Both the position numbers and the translations under genes were made by a program. A stretch of DNA of 54,919 bases from an uncultured Alcanivorax sp. (lineage in GTDB: Bacteria > Pseudomonadota > Gammaproteobacteria > Pseudomonadales > Alcanivoracaceae), in the NCBI GenBank assembly GCA_913055795.1, contig CAJXLA010000006.1, positions 1-54,919 on the forward strand. Direction: 5' to 3'. Under the pieces are notes generated by a model. It was not told the DNA's origin and ran no database searches. It saw only the letters and a list, made by a program, of their open reading frames with translations. Shown in pieces: positions 35,361 through 42,794 of the stretch (the first letter of the stretch is position 1; the number at the start of each line of letters is the position of its first letter).

Positions 35361-36226
35361 TGGACACGGTTTATCTCGACGGCGCATTGGTGAAAGCGGA
35401 CGAGGCGCGGATCTCGCCGCTGGACCGCGGATTTCTCTTTGCCGATGGCATTTATGAAGTTATCCCGGTCTATGGGGGCACGCCCTTCCGGTTAACGGAT
35501 CACCTGGCGCGTCTGGAACGTTCCCTGGCCGCCGTCGAGATAGACAATCCCCGGGACCGGGAGCAATGGCAGGCCCTTTTTGATGAACTCATCCGCCTTA
35601 ACGGCGGCGGCAATCAGGCGCTGTACCTTCAGATCACCCGGGGCGCGGCCAAAGGCCGCGACCACGGTTTCCCCAGCGCACCCCTGGAACCCACCGTCTT
35701 TGTCATGAGCCTGCCGGTGAGCGTACCTGCCGCGGACACACCGGATTCCGCCACGGGTGTGGCCGCCGTCACGCGGGACGACATTCGCTGGTCGCGCTGC
35801 GACATCAAGTCCGTGTCCCTGCTGCCCAATATCCTGCTGCGCCAGCAGGCGCTGGAAGCGGGCGCTTCCGAGGCCATCCTGGTTCGCGACGGTTTTGTCA
35901 CCGAAGGCTCGGCCAGCAATGTCTTCGTGGTGAGCGAAGACGGCATTGCCACGCCCCCGCGCAGTCACGCCATTCTGGGCGGCATTACGCGCGATCTGGT
36001 CCTGGAGCTTTGCCACGAACACGGTTTGCCCGCCGCCGAACGCGAGGTCCCCGAATCGGAGCTGCGCCGCGCCCGCGAGATCTGGCTGACCAGCTCCACG
36101 AAAGAAGTGGTACCCGTGGTCACCCTCAACGGCGCGCCCGTGGGGGAAGGCCGGCCGGGCGACCAATGGAAACAGCTGGCGCGCCACTATGTGGATTTCA
36201 AGCGGCATCTTTGCGGGCTGGATTGA
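35360..36226 (+). CDS. dat: D-alanine aminotransferase (class IV PLP enzyme)
   Basis: A 288-residue fold-type IV aminotransferase. The PLP Lys150 lies in CDIKSVSLLPN, the phosphate-binding segment TEGSASNVFVV near 187-197, and a family N-terminus with DRGFLFADGIYEVIPVY. It likely interconverts D-Ala and D-Glu with their keto acids, supplying cell-wall D-amino acids, and its position directly behind dacA supports that. Branched-chain aminotransferase is the alternative, but the SLLPN context favours DAAT. The start overlaps the dacA stop by one base. Confidence 0.9.
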   Translation: MDTVYLDGALVKADEARISPLDRGFLFADGIYEVIPVYGGTPFRLTDHLARLERSLAAVEIDNPRDREQWQALFDELIRLNGGGNQALYLQITRGAAKGRDHGFPSAPLEPTVFVMSLPVSVPAADTPDSATGVAAVTRDDIRWSRCDIKSVSLLPNILLRQQALEAGASEAILVRDGFVTEGSASNVFVVSEDGIATPPRSHAILGGITRDLVLELCHEHGLPAAEREVPESELRRAREIWLTSSTKEVVPVVTLNGAPVGEGRPGDQWKQLARHYVDFKRHLCGLD

Positions 36227-36242
36227 AAACCAACCCGGAAAA

Positions 36243-36273
36243 ACCACAGAGGCCACAGAGAGCACAGAGAAGT
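36243..36273. repeat. CACAGAG-type degenerate tandem repeat
   Basis: The dat-ybeD gap (239 bases) opens with a purine-rich stretch in which CCACAGAGG and variants (ACAGAG) recur three times. Such short CACAGAG-type runs occur in many unrelated genomes in intergenic sites; the function is unknown. The rest of the gap shows only a run of T near 36330-36338. Confidence 0.55.
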
Positions 36274-36465
36274 AGGCTTTCCGGTTTCCGTGCTAGACGA
36301 CGCTACGACCAGCTTTCGCCGTGATGAAGGGCCTTTTTTTACTCGAACCCTTCGTCTGCTCGCTCGCCGAGAAGCGTCCCGACCTGCCGCCGGAACACGG
36401 CCTGAGAAGTGAGGACCAGGAATGCGGGATGCGTTGTTATGCTGAAAGACTGATACCATAAAACC

Positions 36466-36741
36466 ATGGAACATCAAGACCATCAGGACCCGTGGGAATT
36501 CCCCCACGAAATGAAGCTCAAGGTCATGGGGCCCAAGGACTCGCCCCTGGAGGCAGCCGTGGTGGAGATCCTCAATGAGCATCTGGAGGATTTCGATCCG
36601 GAACGGCATATGGGCCTGACCGAGAGCGGCAAGGGTAATTACATCTCGCTCACATGCCATGTGGTTATGCGCGACAAGGAGCAGCTGCTCGCCATTTACC
36701 AGAAACTCAACGACTGCCCGCACAGCCGGATGGTGTTATAG
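36466..36741 (+). CDS. ybeD: YbeD/DUF493-family protein
   Basis: A 91-residue small cytosolic protein with the DUF493 ferredoxin-like fold. The recognisable parts are WEFPHEMKLKVMG near 10-22 and the terminal YQKLNDCPHSRMVL. It resembles ACT-like regulatory domains, but its function is unknown. It is conserved between the dac and lipB genes in Gammaproteobacteria, suggesting a link to lipoylation or the envelope. The ATG at 36466 gives the standard size. Confidence 0.92.
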   Translation: MEHQDHQDPWEFPHEMKLKVMGPKDSPLEAAVVEILNEHLEDFDPERHMGLTESGKGNYISLTCHVVMRDKEQLLAIYQKLNDCPHSRMVL

Positions 36742-36753
36742 GTGCGAGGGCCG

Positions 36754-36795
36754 AGGCGCGAGGAGCGAGCTTCTGGTTGCTCGCTCCTCGCGCCT
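36754..36795. repeat. 17-bp perfect inverted repeat between ybeD and lipB
   Basis: Arms 36754-36770 and 36779-36795 are exactly complementary around an 8-base loop. The arms are built of GCGAGGAGCGAG-like units, and a further partial copy (GCTCCTCGCTCC) follows. It begins 12 bases after the ybeD stop. It is probably a dispersed palindromic intergenic repeat and can fold as a strong hairpin; there is no immediate T-tract on the plus strand, although CTTTTTG follows about 17 bases later. Confidence 0.8.
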
Positions 36796-36822
36796 AGCTC
36801 CTCGCTCCTTACTTTTTGCGCC

Positions 36823-36851
36823 TTGCTCCTCTTGCGGATGCAGCCGATAAT
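36823..36851 (+). promoter_or_regulatory. putative lipB promoter close to the start codon
   Basis: TTGCTC at 36823-36828 and GATAAT at 36846-36851 are separated by 17 bases. The expected transcription start would coincide with the lipB ATG at 36858, giving a leaderless or very short leader message. No ribosome binding site is visible before that ATG. Confidence 0.45.
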
Positions 36852-36857
36852 GCTCTC

Positions 36858-37550
36858 ATGAACAGTCCCGCCGCCGTCCGGCGCTTCGAGCGCATCGACT
36901 ACGAATCCTGCTGGGCCGCCATGAAGGCCTTCACCGAGGCACGCGGGCCGGAGGCCGGCGACGAGTTCTGGGTACTGGAACATCCGCCGGTTTTCACCCT
37001 GGGCCAGGCGGGCAAAGCCGAACATGTGCTCATGCCGGGTGACATCCCCATCGTGAATTCCGACCGCGGCGGTCAGGTAACCTACCACGGCCCGGGTCAG
37101 ACCGTGATCTATCCGTTGCTGGATCTCCGCCGTCACGGGATCGGGGCACGGGAGCTGGTTTCACGCGTTGAGAACGCCGTAATCGCCATGCTGGCCAATT
37201 ACGGCATCGACGCAGTCACGCACGACGGAGCGCCCGGGGTTTACGTCGACGGGGCCAAGATTGCTTCGCTGGGTCTGCGCATCCGGCGCGGGCGCAGTTA
37301 TCACGGCCTGGCCTTGAACCGCGAGCTGGATCTGGAAGACAGCTTCGGTCGGATCAATCCCTGCGGCCATGCCGGCCAGGCGGTGACCTCGCTGGCCCGG
37401 CTGGGCGTGGATCCCGACCGCGAGAAGGCGGAAAACGCTCTGCTGATGGCGTTGGGAGAAGAGTTCGGTGTGTCGGACTGGACCCAAGCCAGCGGGCTGC
37501 CTGAATGTTATACTAAATCCGTACATGATCTTACGCAGGAGTCCTCATGA
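36858..37550 (+). CDS. lipB: octanoyl-[ACP]:protein N-octanoyltransferase LipB
   Basis: A 230-residue enzyme moving octanoate from acyl carrier protein to lipoyl domains. The motif [12 protein letters not shown] lies near 70-81, and the catalytic pair Lys134 (in AKIASLG) and Cys169 (in NPCGHAG) is in place. The ATG at 36858 was selected since earlier in-frame starts read through the palindromic repeat tail. The stop overlaps the lipA ATG. Confidence 0.96.
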   Translation: MNSPAAVRRFERIDYESCWAAMKAFTEARGPEAGDEFWVLEHPPVFTLGQAGKAEHVLMPGDIPIVNSDRGGQVTYHGPGQTVIYPLLDLRRHGIGARELVSRVENAVIAMLANYGIDAVTHDGAPGVYVDGAKIASLGLRIRRGRSYHGLALNRELDLEDSFGRINPCGHAGQAVTSLARLGVDPDREKAENALLMALGEEFGVSDWTQASGLPECYTKSVHDLTQESS

Positions 37551-38554
37551 GTAGCGCTCATCCGGCCAAGCGGCGAGTTGCCCAGGGCGAGAAGCTGCGC
37601 GGCGCCGAGAAAGTCCGCGCCATTCCCATGGTCGAGGAACGGGAATCGTCCGGCGTCCAGCGCAAGCCCGACTGGATTCGCGTGCGCGTGCCGTCCGGCG
37701 GCCAGGTGCAGAAGGTCAAGCAGATGATGCGCCAGCAGAAGCTGGCCACGGTCTGCGAGGAAGCGGCCTGCCCCAACCTGCCCGAATGTTTCGGCGGTGG
37801 CACCGCCACCTTCATGGTCATGGGCGAGATCTGCACGCGCCGCTGCTCCTTCTGTGACGTGGGCTTTGGCCGGCCCAATGCGCTTGACCCGGACGAACCG
37901 CGCCATCTGGCCGAGAGCGTACGCGACATGGGGCTGAATTTCGTGGTGATCACGTCCGTGGACCGCGATGATCTGTCCGACGGTGGCGCCCAGCACTTTG
38001 TCGACTGCATCCGCGAAGTACGGTCGACCAGTCCGGAGGCGAAAATCGAGATCCTGACGCCGGACTTCCGGCCCTGTATCGACACGGCCCTGGATCTGCT
38101 CACCGCCGACGCGCCGGACGTGTTCAACCACAACATCGAGACGGTACCGCATCTGTACAAATGGGCCCGGCCCGGCGCGAAGTACCACCACTCGCTGGAA
38201 CTGCTGCGACGCTTCGGCGAACGCCGTCCGGACGTGCCCACCAAATCGGGTATCATGGTGGGCCTGGGCGAGACCAATGAGCAGGTGCTGGAAACCCTGC
38301 AGGATCTGCGCGATCACGACGTCAACATGGTCACCATCGGCCAGTACCTGCAGCCCAGTGAACACCACGCGCCCGTGGACCGCTTTGTGCATCCGGACGA
38401 ATTCCGCATGTTCTCGGAGGAAGGGCGCAAGATGGGCTTCCATTCCGTTTCGTCCGGGCCCATGGTGCGCAGCTCCTATCATGCGGACCGGCAGTTCGCC
38501 GGCGAGGATGTGGGCGTGCCGGAAGCCGGCAAGTGGACCCCCGAAGCCAGTTGA
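37547..38554 (+). CDS. lipA: lipoyl synthase
   Basis: A 335-residue radical-SAM enzyme inserting two sulfurs into octanoyl groups. The auxiliary-cluster Cys70, 75 and 81 and the radical-SAM motif CTRRCSFC (Cys96, 100, 103) are visible. The C-terminal conserved Ser of RSSYHAD supports the auxiliary cluster. The ATG overlaps the lipB stop. A clear terminator follows the gene. Confidence 0.97.
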   Translation: MSSAHPAKRRVAQGEKLRGAEKVRAIPMVEERESSGVQRKPDWIRVRVPSGGQVQKVKQMMRQQKLATVCEEAACPNLPECFGGGTATFMVMGEICTRRCSFCDVGFGRPNALDPDEPRHLAESVRDMGLNFVVITSVDRDDLSDGGAQHFVDCIREVRSTSPEAKIEILTPDFRPCIDTALDLLTADAPDVFNHNIETVPHLYKWARPGAKYHHSLELLRRFGERRPDVPTKSGIMVGLGETNEQVLETLQDLRDHDVNMVTIGQYLQPSEHHAPVDRFVHPDEFRMFSEEGRKMGFHSVSSGPMVRSSYHADRQFAGEDVGVPEAGKWTPEAS

Positions 38555-38587
38555 CAGGCCAGGCGAAAGTCGCGAGCAATTCGCGAA

Positions 38588-38611
38588 GGGCGCATCGGCG
38601 CCCTTTTCTTT
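38588..38611 (+). terminator. intrinsic terminator of the lipB-lipA unit
   Basis: Stem GGGCGC/GCGCCC with an ATCG loop, followed by TTTTCTTT, 33 bases after the lipA stop. Confidence 0.85.
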
Positions 38612-38666
38612 GTGCTGATTTCACTGCAGGCACCCACATCAAAGGTGATTGAAATCAGCACCAAGT

Positions 38667-38845
38667 CTAGTGTCCCGTCAAAAAAGGGCAACGATGAGTG
38701 TGGGCCAGCCTGAAAGCCTGAGCCCGCAAGGGGTTTTTCAACAGCCTGGCGGCCGTGGGCCGACCATGGCACGGAGCAATCAAGGCCCCCTCAGGCTTTC
38801 CTTGCGATAACGCGCCTGCCGTGCCGCCCCTCCTTTCTGGATTCC
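38667..38845. mobile_element. probable remnant of a MITE or insertion-sequence end
   Basis: The 352-base lipA-antiporter gap contains CTAGTGTCCCGTC at 38667-38679, identical to the first 13 bases of the MITE at 41661. It also holds GGTTTTTCAACAGCCTG at 38732-38748, whose complement recurs with one mismatch at 47553-47569. No matching second terminal repeat and no transposase reading frame were found, so this looks like a decayed element. Boundaries are approximate. Confidence 0.4.
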
Positions 38846-38884
38846 GGACCATTACAACCAGGACCTGATCAGGGATAATGGTCC
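38846..38884. promoter_or_regulatory. dyad upstream of the antiporter gene
   Basis: Perfect 9-bp inverted repeat GGACCATTA (38846-38854) and TAATGGTCC (38876-38884), with a 10-bp palindrome CCTGATCAGG inside the 21-base loop, 22 bases before the antiporter ATG. It could be an operator or a leader hairpin. The second arm overlaps a GATAAT -10-like box. Confidence 0.45.
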
Positions 38885-38906
38885 TTCTTCATGGCGGGGT
38901 CGGAAC

Positions 38907-40583
38907 ATGCCGGACAGCGTCTTTGTTCAGATCGGCATCATTCTGGGACTGGCGGTAGCCGGCGGCATTCTGGCCCGGCTCTTCCGTCAGCCGTTGATCG
39001 TGGTCTTCATCGCCGTGGGGATCCTGCTGGGTCCGTCCGGACTGGGCATGGTCACCCATACCAGCGAGATCGAGCTCTTCGCGCGTCTGGGCATCGCCCT
39101 GCTGCTGTTCGTGGTGGGCCTGAAACTGGATCTGCATGTCATCCGCACCGTGGGACCAGTGGCCCTGGTATCCGGGCTCGGTCAGGTCATCTTTACCTCC
39201 ATCATCGGCTATCTGATCGGGCTGCTGCTGGGGCTGTCGCACATGGCCGCCATTTATGTGGCCGTGGCGCTAACTTTTTCCAGCACCATCATCATCGTCA
39301 AGTTGCTCTCGGACAAGCGCGAGGTGGATGCCCTGCACGGACGGATTGCGGTGGGCTTTCTGATCGTGCAGGACATTGTGGTGGTGCTGGTCATGATCGG
39401 ACTCACCGCCTTCGGGCAGGCCGATGGCGAAGACGTGAACATGGGCCGGGAAGTGCTCACCATCCTGGCCAAGGGCGCGGTCATGCTCGTCGCCGTGGCC
39501 GCGCTGATGCGCTATGTGCTGCCTGCGTTGCTGCATTTTCTGGCCCGTTCGTCGGAACTGCTCATGCTGTTCGCCATCGCCTGGGCCATTCTGGGCGCGG
39601 CGGCCGGCGACGCCCTGGGCTTCAGCAAGGAGGTGGGCGCCTTTCTCGCCGGCATTTCCATCGCTTCCACACCCTGGCGGGATCAAATCGCCGCGCGTCT
39701 GGTGAGCATGCGCGATTTTCTGCTGGTGTTTTTCTTCATCGATCTGGGCGCGAGTCTGGAGCTCAACACCCTGGGCGCTCAGCTCCTTCCGGCAATGGTC
39801 TTTTCGCTGTTCGTGCTGATCGGCAACCCCTTTATCGTCATGGCGATCATGGGTGTCATGGGCTATCGCAAGCGCACCGGTTTTCTGGCCGGGCTGACCG
39901 TGGCCCAGATCAGCGAATTCTCCCTCATCCTGGCCGCCATGGGACTGACCCTGGGCCATCTGGATCAGCAGACCGTGGGCCTGATCACCCTGGTGGGGCT
40001 GATCACCATCAGCCTGTCCACCTACATGATCCTCTATTCCCACCAACTCTATCAGTGGCTGGCCCCCTGGCTGTCCATCTTCGAACGCCAGGTTACCTAC
40101 CGCGAGGGCGACGCCCATGGCGCGGACGAAGACGTGGATGTATTGCTGATCGGACTGGGCCGCTTTGGCACGGCTCTCGCCGAGAGTCTGCGCGACCGTG
40201 ACTGCCGTCTGCTGGCAGTGGACTTTGATCCGGAAACCGTGCGCAATCATGCCCGCCGGGGCTATCGCGTGCACTATGGTGACGCCGAGGATCCGGAATT
40301 CATCGCGTCCCTGCCGTTGTCGCGTATACGCTGGGTCGTCAGCACGGTGCGCAACGACTCCATCAACCAGATGCTGTTGCACGCCCTGCGCCAGCAGGAC
40401 TATGCGGGCAAGGTGGCGCTGACTACAGCGGGCCAGAGGAATGTACGCCGGCTCCAGAATGAGGGCGTGGACCTGGTACTCATCCCCTATACCGATGCGG
40501 CCCGGGAAGCAGCGGCGCGTCTGGCGCCCGAGCACGAAACCCCGCCCCCGGATGCCGCACCTTCGGCAGGAGGCCCACAATGA
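38907..40583 (+). CDS. CPA2-family cation:proton antiporter with RCK domain
   Basis: A 558-residue Kef/YbaL-like transporter. About 12 membrane helices (about 5-385) form the Na/H-exchanger domain, and a cytosolic TrkA-N/RCK domain (about 410-530) has the nucleotide-binding GLGRFG near 416-421. It likely exports K+ or Na+ in exchange for protons under control of a bound nucleotide; which cation is not decidable. Its stop overlaps the ATG of the universal stress protein gene, so the two form an operon. KefF/KefG-type partner genes are absent. Confidence 0.88.
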   Translation: MPDSVFVQIGIILGLAVAGGILARLFRQPLIVVFIAVGILLGPSGLGMVTHTSEIELFARLGIALLLFVVGLKLDLHVIRTVGPVALVSGLGQVIFTSIIGYLIGLLLGLSHMAAIYVAVALTFSSTIIIVKLLSDKREVDALHGRIAVGFLIVQDIVVVLVMIGLTAFGQADGEDVNMGREVLTILAKGAVMLVAVAALMRYVLPALLHFLARSSELLMLFAIAWAILGAAAGDALGFSKEVGAFLAGISIASTPWRDQIAARLVSMRDFLLVFFFIDLGASLELNTLGAQLLPAMVFSLFVLIGNPFIVMAIMGVMGYRKRTGFLAGLTVAQISEFSLILAAMGLTLGHLDQQTVGLITLVGLITISLSTYMILYSHQLYQWLAPWLSIFERQVTYREGDAHGADEDVDVLLIGLGRFGTALAESLRDRDCRLLAVDFDPETVRNHARRGYRVHYGDAEDPEFIASLPLSRIRWVVSTVRNDSINQMLLHALRQQDYAGKVALTTAGQRNVRRLQNEGVDLVLIPYTDAAREAAARLAPEHETPPPDAAPSAGGPQ

Positions 40584-41551
40584 ACCGATTCCGCAACATC
40601 TTGCAGGTCGTTGACACTTCCGCGGAACCGGAAAAGTCGGTTGGGCGCGCGGTCATCCGGGCAAAAGAGCACCGGGCCAAATTGCGCATTCTGGATGTGG
40701 TGCCGACGCCACCCACGGCGGGGCTGCTGCCCTCTGGTGATACGCACATTGACCCCCGGATCGAACTGATCAACGAAAGACAGCGGCAACTGCAAGCGCT
40801 GGTCCGCGATTACAACGAACCGCCGGATATTCAGATCGAGGTTCGAACAGGCCGGCGTTTTCTGGAAGTCATTGGGTCCGTGTTGCGTCACGAACACGAT
40901 CTGGTCATCAAAGCCGCCGACGATCCCGACTGGACGGACCGGCTCTTCGGCAGCGACGACATGCATCTGCTACGCAAATGCCCCTGCCCCGTACAACTGG
41001 AAAAACCCGGCCCCCCGGCCAGCCCCGGGTGCATCATGGCCGCTGTGGACTTCGACCCTTTCGATCCCGACGCCACGCAGATCCAGCTGAATCAGCGCAT
41101 TCTCGAGCTGGCGTCAACGGAGGCATTACTCACGGGCGCGGAACTGCATGTGCTTCACGTCTGGAACGCGCCGGCCGAAGGTCTGTTGCAGCGCTGGAGC
41201 CCGGACCCGGTGGCCGCACGCAGCGAATATCTGGGCAGCCTCCATGCGCGCCACCGGGATCATTTCGAGCAGATGCGACAGGAGCTGCACGCACGCCTGC
41301 AAGCCCAAGACGGCAGCGACGTCGTGCCCCGGTTCCATCTGCTTCAGGGCTCGCCCGTGACCATACTGCCCCGGCAGGCCCGGGAGCTGAACGCGGATCT
41401 GGTGGTCATGGGCACACTCGCACGTACCGGCATCAGCGGGCTCTTCATGGGCAACACGGCCGAAGCGGTACTGGATCAGCTTGGGTGTTCCGTGTTGGCG
41501 ATCAAACCAGCAGGTTTCCGCTCGCCCGTTCGCGTGGAGGAAGAGGAATAA
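40580..41551 (+). CDS. tandem universal stress protein (UspE-like)
   Basis: A 323-residue protein with two Usp domains (about 1-150 and 155-315). The first starts FRNILQVVDTSAEPEKS, as in UspE. The second ends with MGTLARTGISGLFMGNTAE, a version of the G-x2-G-x9-GS/T nucleotide-binding loop. Usp proteins act in stress survival, and Usp partners of cation antiporters are known to sense nucleotide state. Here coupling to the upstream antiporter through the ATGA overlap suggests regulation of that transporter, which is inference. Confidence 0.88.
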   Translation: MNRFRNILQVVDTSAEPEKSVGRAVIRAKEHRAKLRILDVVPTPPTAGLLPSGDTHIDPRIELINERQRQLQALVRDYNEPPDIQIEVRTGRRFLEVIGSVLRHEHDLVIKAADDPDWTDRLFGSDDMHLLRKCPCPVQLEKPGPPASPGCIMAAVDFDPFDPDATQIQLNQRILELASTEALLTGAELHVLHVWNAPAEGLLQRWSPDPVAARSEYLGSLHARHRDHFEQMRQELHARLQAQDGSDVVPRFHLLQGSPVTILPRQARELNADLVVMGTLARTGISGLFMGNTAEAVLDQLGCSVLAIKPAGFRSPVRVEEEE

Positions 41552-41660
41552 GACAAGCCCCTTTCGGAGCCAGAGAGGGCCTCGATCTCCGAACAAGACC
41601 GGCACAGGTGCGGGCAGGCGGTTCAAAGCCCGGTTGTGAACTCAGGGTTTCACCAGCCTG

Positions 41661-41770
41661 CTAGTGTCCCGTCCGGGTAATTCGTTACATTTCTGCGTAA
41701 ATCTGCGCGCCTTGCTCTCAACGCGCTTGGAAGCTCAGAAAATGAACGAATTACCCGGACGGGACACTAG
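41661..41770. mobile_element. 110-bp MITE with 35-bp terminal inverted repeats
   Basis: The ends at 41661-41695 and 41736-41770 are inverted repeats: the first 26 bases match perfectly, and the remaining 9 carry only a couple of mismatches. The element is non-coding and bounded by CTAG on both sides, consistent with insertion at TA with TA duplication (IS630/Tc1-mariner-style) or at a CTAG site. Its right end supplies the TAG stop of the convergent DUF6164 gene. It lacks a transposase, so it would need one in trans. Confidence 0.85.
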
Positions 41771-42129
41771 GCAATCGTCAGAAACGGCACCAGGGTAATA
41801 AACAGCAAACCGCCCACCAGAACCAGCGTGGCCAGCACACCAATGGGATGTTGTTTGATGCGGGAACCGAAGGACGCGGCCGTGCCGGCCTCCACCTCCT
41901 CCCGGTATTCCGCTCGCTTGCGTTCGCTACGTTCGCGCTGATACTCGGCCATGAGCTCACGCGCCGGCGCGATATCCTCGTCCCGGCTCAGCCAGATGGC
42001 GCCGGCGGAGATGCCCCAGAGGCTGGGCTCGGTCTCGTAGAACAGCAGTTGGTGTTCATTGAGCAGATCGCGCACTTCCCGCGCCTCGTCCTCGGGCACG
42101 TGACGCAGATTGAGCAGCATATGGGCCAT
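41767..42129 (-). CDS. DUF6164-like small membrane protein
   Basis: A 120-residue protein. The N-terminal half is a DUF2007-like alpha/beta domain (LLNLRHVPEDEAREVRDLL, then YETEPSLWGISAGAIWL), followed by a charged helix and one C-terminal membrane helix (about 97-117). Its function is unknown. The last sense codons run up to the MITE, whose CTAG gives the TAG stop, so the ancestral C-terminus may have differed. The start has AGGA upstream and follows the stop of a 47-residue ORF by 4 bases. Confidence 0.75.
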   Translation of the reverse strand: MAHMLLNLRHVPEDEAREVRDLLNEHQLLFYETEPSLWGISAGAIWLSRDEDIAPARELMAEYQRERSERKRAEYREEVEAGTAASFGSRIKQHPIGVLATLVLVGGLLFITLVPFLTIA

Positions 42130-42133
42130 GATG

Positions 42134-42277
42134 TCAGTCCTGTTCGTCGTCCACGGCGGCTGGTTCCAGATGCTGCGGTTCCAGGCCCGCGAGAAAGGCC
42201 GGCCGGTCGGTGGCCATCCGCCGGTGGCAGATGCGATGGTCGCGTTGATAACCCATGGTGTACAGCGCCTCGATCAT
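42134..42277 (-). CDS. small ORF of 47 residues upstream of the DUF6164-like gene
   Basis: A short, unrecognised protein starting MIEALYTMGYQRDHRIC and ending VDDEQD. An AAAGGGG ribosome binding site lies 6 bases before its ATG, and it ends 4 bases before the next gene's ATG, an operon-like spacing. Two His/Cys positions (HRICH) could bind metal, but this is speculation. It could alternatively be a leader peptide. Confidence 0.45.
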   Translation of the reverse strand: MIEALYTMGYQRDHRICHRRMATDRPAFLAGLEPQHLEPAAVDDEQD

Positions 42278-42344
42278 GATACGCCCCTTTCTCCGTTCTC
42301 CCGGTCAAGCCGAATCCCCTGATAGTGGGCCGAGTCTGCCCGGA

Positions 42345-42794
42345 CTATGGCTGACGCAATGTCTTCGCCCGGGCACGCGCATTTTCGGCTGCCGCCTGCC
42401 GGCCCTGGCGTGCCAGGGCCGTGGCCAGCAATTCACGCAGCGCGGCCTGGTAATAGGGCTTTTCCGGCGGCGCATGCCGCAACGCCCGCCGGGCGAAGCC
42501 CTCGGCGCCGGCGGCATCGTCGCGGCGCAAACGCTGTTCCGCCAGCAGCCGGTAGAGCCAGGACGAATCCGGCACCATGGCGAGCGCGCGCTCGAGCTTC
42601 TCGCCCGCGTCTGCCGAACGCCGCTGTTGCAGTGCCGCTTCCGCCGCGCGCACCAGACTCAGGGCGGGCGAACCGGCCAGCGGATCCTCAGCCGGCATGG
42701 CCAGCTCTGGCGGCGGCCCGGACGGCGCCGTGCTGCAGCCGGCCAGCCCGGCCATGACGGCAAGCACGATCAGTCGAACCAGCCCTTGAACCAT
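42345..42794 (-). CDS. TPR-like predicted lipoprotein
   Basis: A 149-residue lipoprotein (lipobox LAGC, Cys near 20) followed by helical repeats of TPR type (about 45-145, for example AALQQRRSADAGEKLERAL and AAGAEGFARRALRHAP). It probably faces the periplasm and acts as a protein-interaction module. Its 5' end overlaps the 3' end of the PBP1B gene by 25 bases, so it is cotranscribed. It could be a partner of PBP1B in the way LpoB is in E. coli, but the sequence is not LpoB-like; that role is inference. Confidence 0.7.
   Translation of the reverse strand: MVQGLVRLIVLAVMAGLAGCSTAPSGPPPELAMPAEDPLAGSPALSLVRAAEAALQQRRSADAGEKLERALAMVPDSSWLYRLLAEQRLRRDDAAGAEGFARRALRHAPPEKPYYQAALRELLATALARQGRQAAAENARARAKTLRQP

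Noticed and set aside
36754-36795. Palindrome as a tRNA or CRISPR repeat
   Set aside because: No cloverleaf, no CCA-type end and no regularly spaced copies; it is a simple inverted repeat.
36816-36857. Earlier TTG start for lipB
   Set aside because: It would add 14 residues read from the tail of the palindromic repeat, with no ribosome binding site and no match to the LipB N-terminus.
39270-40580. Long minus-strand open frame within the antiporter gene
   Set aside because: Antisense shadow rich in His, Gln and Asp; the plus-strand antiporter explains the sequence.
40580-42300. MITE region as a genomic-island boundary
   Set aside because: No integrase, tRNA or direct repeat was found and flanking genes have normal composition; the element alone explains the inverted repeats.
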